From: Hygrophila difformis
Lineage: Eukaryota > Streptophyta > Magnoliopsida > Lamiales > Acanthaceae
Assembly (NCBI GenBank): GCA_030278955.1
Contig: JAOANR010000003.1
Coordinates: 52,610,902 to 52,674,901, forward strand
Reading direction: 5' to 3'
Length of the DNA: 64,000 bases
Under the pieces are notes generated by a model. The model had not been told where the DNA came from, did not search any database, and saw only the letters and a list, made by a program, of their open reading frames with translations. This document shows, piece by piece, positions 57,232 through 64,000 of the stretch (positions within the stretch are counted from its first letter, which is position 1; the number at the start of each line of letters is the position of its first letter). The translations under genes were made by a program, and so were the position numbers.

Positions 57232-60200
57232 ATGAAGCTAATAACTTGTAATTTGCGAGGCCTGAATGGGGGCGTGAGAAGGAGAGCGCTAACGAGGTTA
57301 TGTAAAAAGGAGAAGCCAACGGTATTATGCCTTCAAGAGACAAAAATGGGGGAGATAAGGGATCGATTTCTACACAGGATTTGGGGTTCGAGAGATTGTG
57401 AGTTTCAATTCCAACCTTCGATAGGTAATGCCGGAGGGTTGATGGGTGTTTGGGATGATAATAGAAGCTCATTTGATCTGGTGGACAGAGGACATCATTT
57501 CATTTGGTTGAAAGGTTCAATCAGGAAAATTAATGGCGTGATTAATTTATTCTGTATTCACGGCCCGAATGATCGGGCCGAAAGGAATGAATTTTGGAAC
57601 TTCCTGATGAGTTGCTGCAATACTTCCAATGGGGAAAATTGGTGCTTCACAGGGGATTTTAACGCAGTGCTTGAGGCGAGGGATAGGTCGGGGGAAAGGG
57701 ATGACACAGGGTCTAGAAGGGAATTTAGATTTTTTGTGGATCAGTTAGGACTGGTGGATTTACCGATGGAATTAGGGAATTTTACTTGGTATGGTAGGGG
57801 TGGGAGGGCTTGCAGCAGATTAGATAGATTTCTAGTCTCACCTGGGATACTTTGCTCTGGGGAGAATATTATTCAAAGACGCGGGGATACTGTATTATCT
57901 GATCACTACCCGGTCACTTTGGAGTTTGGTGAGAGTTGCTGGGGGCCTACACCGTTTCGGTTTTACAATTATTGGTTGGAGGAAAGGGGTTTTATTGAGA
58001 TGATTAGGGCAGGTTGGGGAGGGCAAGAAGACGGCAGTGGATCTAGCAGAGCAGGGGGGGGTCTTCATAAGCTCAGGAAAGTTAAGGGCATGATTCGGTC
58101 TTGGGATGGGCATGGGGTGGTTGACTTGGAAAAAAGAATCCAGAAAGCTATCTCTGAAATTCGGGAGTTGGAGGAGCACTTTCAGAATACATTAACGGAT
58201 GATCAGGTGAGGAAAGAGTGGGTAGAAAAGCAAACAGCATTGAAAAAAATATTGTTGGCTGAGGAACGTCGTTGGTGCCAAAAGTCGAGGGTCCGATGGC
58301 TGAAGGAGGGGGACCAAAATTCCAAGTTTTTTCATTTGGTAACAGCGATCAATAGGAGGAAGGGCCATATCAGTGCTATGAAGAGGGATGGAAGAATAGA
58401 AGAGGATCCGAAAGTAATTAAAGACATGGCATTCAGCTTCTTCAGGAATGCCTTTTCAAAGCAAAAAGAGGAAGTTTTTTCTGCAGTGAATGTTGGGCTG
58501 GCCAAACTGACCGAGGAAAAGAAGTCATGGCTGGAAAGGGATTTTTCTGAGGAAGAAATAAGGGAGGCTCTATGGAGTTGCAATGGAAATAAGGCTCCCG
58601 GGCCGGACGGCTTCAACTTAGGATTCTTTAAGAAATTTTGGGAGCTGCTAAAGGGCGAAGTGATACAGGTGTTCAGGGTTCTGGGTGAACGCAGCAAGTT
58701 ACCTAAGGAGGCGGGCGGATCGTTCATAGTTTTAATTCCGAAAGTGGAAAACCCAACGGAGTTCAAAGAGTTTCGCCCAATTTCGCTAGTTGGTAGTATT
58801 TACAAAATTATTGCCAAAGTGTTGGCGCGACGTCTTCAGGGGGTGATCGGCGACTTAGTGGGGAGCTCGCAAATGGCGTTCGTTAGTGGGCGTCAGATTC
58901 TTGATGGAGCATTGATAGCATCGGAAGTTATCCATTCAACGAAGACAAGTGGTCGTAAAGGCTTTGTTATCAAGTTAGATTTCGCCAAGGCTTACGACAA
59001 CATCTCTTGGGAAAATCTAGTGAGGGTGATAGAGCTTATGGGGTTCGGAGCAAAGTGGGTAAGTTGGATAAAGGAGTGTATCTCATCTGCGACAGCAGCA
59101 GTTTTAGTGAACGGATCGCCCACGAAATTCTTTGAACTTCAAAAAGGGCTTAGACAAGGCGATCCGTTGTCGCCCTATTTATTCGTCTTAGTGGCCGAGA
59201 TACTGAACAGAATGATCGTGAGGGCATCGGAGATCGGGCGTTATGTTGGTTTAAGATCCAGCGAGCAAGGTCCAGTTATCAACCACTTACAATATGCGGA
59301 TGATACCATCCTGTTCTGTGAGGGAGAAATTGACCAGGTTATCACTGTTAAACGCATCCTGCTTTGTCTAACCTTAACAACTGGGCTTCGTATCAATTAC
59401 GCCAAGAGTAGTCTCGTGGGTATTAATTGCTCGAAGGAATTGGAGGAGGAAGCAGCGGGTCTTTTAGGGTGCGAGGTTGGAGGATGGCCATTGAAATATC
59501 TAGAGATACCGATCGGAGGCAGAATTAATGGTACGGATATTTGGCAACCAATTTTGGAAAAGGTCGAAAAGAGATTGTCCGGATGGAAAAGTAGAACGTT
59601 ATCTCAGGCGGGGAGAATGTGCCTTACAAATCCGTGCTACACAGCCTTCCCATTTATTTTCTTTCAATGTTCAAAATTCCTAGAATTGTGGCGGATAAAC
59701 TGGAAATGTTGAAGAGGCGGTTCTTTTGGAACGATTGGGAAGGGAGTAGACGGCTACACACGATTAGCTGGGATAAACTGTGTCAACATAAGGAATCGGG
59801 AGGTCTAAATTTCTGGAATATTCAAAAGCTAAACGCAGCCCTATTGTATAAATGGAAATGGAGATTTGCGAAGGATCAAACACTATGGAAAGAGGTCATT
59901 GATGCGAAGTATTATGGGGGATCAAATCCTATTGAGCCAATGGCAAAGGCTGGTCGGTCTACATGGGAGAAAATCTGCTCTACATGGAATGAGGAGATGA
60001 TGGGAAACTGTTTCGGGGGATTTAAAATCCAAATAGGGAACGGAGGTAGAGTTCGATTCTGGCAGGATTCTTGGGTGGCGGGTGGACAGCCTTTGAGATT
60101 GCTTTTTCCACGCTTATACGCCCTTGCTGTGGATAAGGATGGAAAGGTTGAAGACTTTGGAGTTTGGAGGGGTTTTGAGTGGGAATGGAACATCCCATTG

Positions 60201-61381
60201 AGAAGGAAATTATTCGATTGGGAAATAGAGGTGTGGGAAGATATGTTGTCGGTAATTACAGGTACAAAAATAAATAGATACATGACGGATATATTAATAT
60301 GGACTAAGGAAGGAAACGGTCGTTTTTCCGTTAGATCATGTTGGCAGAGGGAGGAGGGAACCGTGGAGGAAGGGTTGGGGTTTGGACCCAGGTTTGGAAA
60401 GCAAAATGTCCAATGAAGGTAAAACTTTTAGTGTGGAAAATGATGCACAAGGCATTACCAGTGAGGGAATATCTCAACCGCATAGGGTATCTTCCAGGGA
60501 CAGATTTATTATGTCCATTATGTGAAAAAGAAATAGAATCGGTCGATCATCTTTTTTGCAAATGCGAGGTGGCAGCTTCTTTATGGTATCAAGGGATGAC
60601 ATGGTTCGGAGTGATAGGGGCTTGTCCAGGGCAGACGGATAGTTTGATGGCCTGGTGGATGAGTGCAGCTGTGAAGATGGAAAAAAGAGACTGGTGGTGT
60701 TGTACAGGCTTGGCGATCTGTTGGTCGGTATGGAAGTATCGGAATGATAGAATATTCAAAGGTCTAAGGGCAGAGATCAAAGTTATAATTGAAGAGGTCA
60801 AGTGGCGCGTTGGTTCCTGGTGGGAAGCCTTTATGAAGGATCCGGTACCTGTTATCAATGAAACGGAAATGACATTCCCTGAGAGTGTAACGTGCCATAA
60901 CAGATCGTCCATCGGGCAAGTTAGGAGAGGATTGGTTTGGGTTCGGCCGGAAGTCGGGTGGTGGAAAATCAATACGGATGGCTCTTCATTAGGGAACCCA
61001 GGGCCAGCAGGTGTGGGTGGAGTAATAAGGAATGAAGAGGGTGAAATTATCTACATCATTTCAGACTCTATTGGGAGAACAGACTCCACCGAAGCAGAGA
61101 TCACTGCCATAAGTCGAGTCTGCTTGGCGCTAATAAGAGACCAGGGATTCCCGTTAAAGAAATTATGGTTTGAATGCGACTCCCAAAATGTTGTTCGATG
61201 GTTACTTGATCCATCGACAACGCCATGGCGTTTTCATGAATTACTGGGTCCGATTTTGATGATTCTTAACCATGCAGGACTCGTTCGAATTACTCACATC
61301 TTAAGGGAGCGGAATGTAAGTGCTGACTATTGGGCGAGAAAAGGTGCCGAGGGGAAAGGGAAAGTGGAAGTTTGGTACTAA
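57232..61381 (+). pseudogene. LINE ORF2 (endonuclease, reverse transcriptase, RNase H), frameshifted
   Basis: The ATG at 57232 lies 71 nt after ORF1. An APE-type endonuclease occupies about residues 1-225 (TCNLRGLNG, LQETKM, GDFNAV, SDHYPV). Reverse transcriptase follows with PDGF near 58610, GLRQGDPLSPYLF near 59150 and YADD near 59298. Frameshifts near 59630 and 60380 break the frame; the zinc-binding region (about 60390-60600) and C-terminal RNase H (INTDGSSLGNPGPAG near 60970, TEAEITA near 61095) follow. TAA at 61379-61381. The intact length would be about 1,380 residues, usual for plant L1 elements with RNase H. Confidence 0.92.
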
Positions 61382-63034
61382 AGAAAAATTTATCTGCTAA
61401 CGTTGAGACGGATGTGAAGGAGAGGGGGTGGAAAGGATCAAATTAAGGAGGATCGTTTCACAACATTGAGGATACTATAGAGATGTGCTTGGTGACTGAT
61501 GTTGTTTTGTTTCTTTATTTGATTCTTTTTTCAAGTTAATGTTGCTGTTGGTGTTCCCGAAGTAGACTATTGGTACGTATACAGTCGACACTAATGTTGA
61601 TGGGGTTCGAGTCTGCGAATGAAATTTCTGGAAGGAAAACAAGCTCAAGCATCAGACATATTAATCCTACTACAGGCGGATTCGGTTAGATCTTTCTTTA
61701 TTGTTGTCTCCGACTCGTGCATTGCGATGATCACTTTGACTTCATACTTGACCTGTTACCCATGTTGTACTTGCACTTGCTACTGTCAATGCAACGGTAA
61801 TCTAGGGGTAAAGTCGAACCTTGGTCTCCTTCGATTCCATTCTTTTCCTACCTTTTCCCTTTCTTCTATCGTAACAGATTACCACCTCCCATTTCTGTTC
61901 CCTACATGTTTGCTTCAGCTTTTTCTTTCCCCTACCACTGGGCGTTCAAGGACTACCTATAATTATCATATATAATTCTTCCGTAGTTGCTAGACTCTTG
62001 TCGAGATCTGTTTGGAGGGGGTTGTGTGTGTAAGTGTAGGGTGAGTTTATTTTACAACAGTGAGGGGAGGGCTTTGGAATTTTTTGCTTTTGCTTACTGA
62101 AAATGCAGTTGGGCTCCTCTACAGCAACATTTGGTAAAAAAAAAGAAAGAAGTAAAAAAAAAGAAGAAGAAAAAAAAAAGAAGAAAAAGCTTTAAAAAAA
62201 AATTGAGGTAGTAAATTGTGTTGTTGGTATGGCCGATGTTATGGTGCTGTTGTTGTTCTAATCTTCCATGTAAAAGGAAGTGAGTAATTTTGATGAGATG
62301 GATGAGGGCTGAGCATGTGTTTCAAGGTATTCTTTTTATACAGAAGGGATTGGGTAGTCCATGTACACAAATGGATGTGCAACTAGGCTCTTGGATTTTT
62401 CTGATAGTTATTGGTAGTTCCCTCAACTCCCCTTGGCCGTCGTTCCTGTTCTGTTCTTCTATGCTGCCATTCCTTTTTTCCTTTAGCCTTGCTCCTAGCA
62501 TTCCCCATGCTACCCTCGGACTGATGTTATGCATTAAGTTAGCATTTGTTGCAGGGAAGATATGGGGTTGGGTAAGTGTATGGGTGTCTAAGTGTTTCAT
62601 TACATTTTGCTCGTGGCTGGAGGCTTCATGTTTCTTCACAGACTGCCGTTCCCATTTGGTGCTCTTGTCAAAGGACTGAACCGCAGGAATTGGGCGTCCC
62701 AACCTCCCGACGGCCAGACTGTTTACTGCTGATGCTCTATGTGAGGCTGTTGTCTCATTATTCTCAAACCACTCCTTACTGATGCCGATAAGAGAAATTG
62801 CGATTGAGGGCTTGCTTCTACTTATTCGATAGTGCTTCACCTGGTAGTGACTGTGGATGGTTGGATGATCCCATCTTCGATCTTGTTTGTAGGTATTGCT
62901 GTGGTAGTATTTAGATGGAGGATGGATAGTTGGTCCTTGGAGTGGGTTTCTCTAGGACCAAAGGTGCAAGTGGATTGTATTTAAATGTTCGGACAAGGTG
63001 TTTTGGGTTAATAAATCTGGTTACTTTTCCCCTC
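61382..63034 (+). other. LINE 3' untranslated region
   Basis: About 1.65 kb between the ORF2 stop and the poly-A. It has no recognisable protein and includes an A/G-rich tract (62140-62205) that might be an older poly-A from a tail-to-tail or nested event. Confidence 0.65.
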
Positions 63035-63048
63035 AAAAAAAAAAAAAA
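63035..63048 (+). repeat. LINE poly-A tail
   Basis: A run of 14 As preceded by CCCTC, followed by the target duplication (two terminal As shared with it). Confidence 0.85.
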
Positions 63049-63059
63049 CTCTCAGTCCT

Positions 63060-64000
63060 AGTAGCAGTTAGAAGATCTAGTTACACATCCGAGTGGCCTC
63101 TACGAAAGCGATTAAAAGAAAGCAGTAAAGAAAGCATTTAAAATCCTATCACTCGGGAGTTTCAAAAGCTTCGTACTGGTAGTAAAAGAAAGCCCCCAGT
63201 CAGGATGACCGGATGTGGATCAAGAATTCCCGGATCTCGGTGAACCGCTCGCAGTGTTCACTTCCTTCCGGGTGGTTATGAGATACAAACTAATGAAACG
63301 AACTAATAGATTAGTTCGTTCCGGATGCACTCACTCAGGACTCAAAAATAGGTTTTGGCAGAAGAGGATAGCAGTTGAAAGGAACTCAACCCTATCTTAG
63401 AAAATAACCAAGGCCTACGCATTGTTCCTCTAGAATTACCTTTCACACTGTATTTGAATCCAAGTGAATCCCATCTCAGTGTGACAGTTAAGACTAAATT
63501 CCCAACACATAGCAATTTCGGAAAATAATGAATCTTTGAAATAATTCCCTAAACAGGTACTAGACTCTCAATTAAAACACAGACCCTTTCAGTTTAGGTG
63601 AGACTTAATCGCTGACTCTGCTTCTAATTTCCCAAAATTAACCCCCGGTAGAATGTGAATTAGTCATAACTGTGGAATTTATCCCTTACTTAGATCCGGA
63701 TTTTATAAATGAATTTTTTTTGGAAATTTATTATGAGACATCTGATTAAAATCTAGACTTCTATGTCCAAGGGAAGGATCCCAAAATAATTTGACCACAT
63801 TATCTACATAATATTATCATGCATAAATTTATAAGGAAGTGTAAAATTAAATTAACCCAAAATATAAAGTGGGTTTAGACAGAATTTGTTACACAAAGAT
63901 GAAATAGCCGGAGATGAGTGGAATTTATTTGGCTAAAAAGATTACAAAAATAATCAGGATAATCCGGACTGCAAACATCTGCTATCCAGGTCCTAACTAT
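63060..64000. other. Unassigned sequence right of the LINE
   Basis: No gene or complete element was recognised. It appears continuous with 54121-54938 before the LINE inserted. Confidence 0.5.

Larger units (their letters stand above)
54939..63046 (+). mobile_element. L1-type LINE with target-site duplication
   Basis: About 8.1 kb: ORF1 with an RNA-recognition motif, ORF2 with endonuclease, reverse transcriptase and RNase H, a long 3' region and a poly-A tail, bounded by a 13-bp duplication. This arrangement matches plant L1 elements. ORF1 begins only three bases from the 5' end. Frameshifts in both ORFs make it inactive. Confidence 0.9.

Noticed and set aside
62322..62840. 172-residue minus-strand frame in the LINE 3' region
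   Set aside because: No recognisable domain; antisense within an untranslated region, most likely chance.

Overview
This is a repeat-dense piece of a flowering-plant nuclear genome, almost certainly a eudicot. The evidence is plant-specific: Tekay-type chromodomain Ty3/Gypsy elements, a Tat-type Ty3/Gypsy element carrying a plant mobile domain (PMD) gene, Ty1/Copia elements primed by initiator-Met tRNA, a plant L1-type LINE with a C-terminal RNase H, a type I MADS-box gene and a plant p23 co-chaperone. No bacterial operons, rRNA, tRNA genes or CRISPR arrays were seen. The species cannot be named from this window.

Layout. 1-980: unassigned, with eleven copies of the palindrome AATTCGAATT. 981-7749: 5' part of an old, decayed Tekay element (minus strand; 'Tekay-1'). 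7750-8866: old Tat pol fragment. 8867-11790: AT-rich, gene-poor, with a short 54-bp tandem array. 11939-12341 and 28866-29011: the two halves of a type I (M-alpha-like) MADS-box pseudogene. It is split by a complete Copia element (12342-28860, target duplication CGAAC), which is itself split by a complete Tekay element (16682-28084, target duplication CTTTC; 'Tekay-2'). Tekay-2 has an uninterrupted 1,574-residue gag-pol reading frame. 29946-42155: a young complete Tat element (minus strand, target duplication ATACT) with a spliceable four-exon PMD gene on the opposite strand to gag-pol. 42156-44465: an island of DNA-transposon remnants holding an intact, intronless p23 retrocopy (14-bp target duplication, poly-A). 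44466-49552: a decayed Tork-like Copia element. 49667-54120: 3' LTR and 3' end of a third, older Tekay-like element ('Tekay-3'). 54939-63046: an apparently complete LINE with a 13-bp target duplication. 63060-64000: unassigned.

Only three reading frames look intact by eye: Tekay-2 gag-pol, the PMD gene inside the Tat element, and the p23 retrocopy. A fourth is a small conserved frame upstream of Tekay gag. The most interesting observations are: (i) this 111-codon coiled-coil frame, present in two diverged Tekay copies with mostly silent differences between them; (ii) two polypurine-tract/LTR-start pairs in the Tekay elements, with evidence that different copies used different ones; (iii) the antisense PMD gene; (iv) the double nested insertion into the MADS gene. 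All identities, mismatch counts and domain calls were made by eye from the sequence, without database searches.
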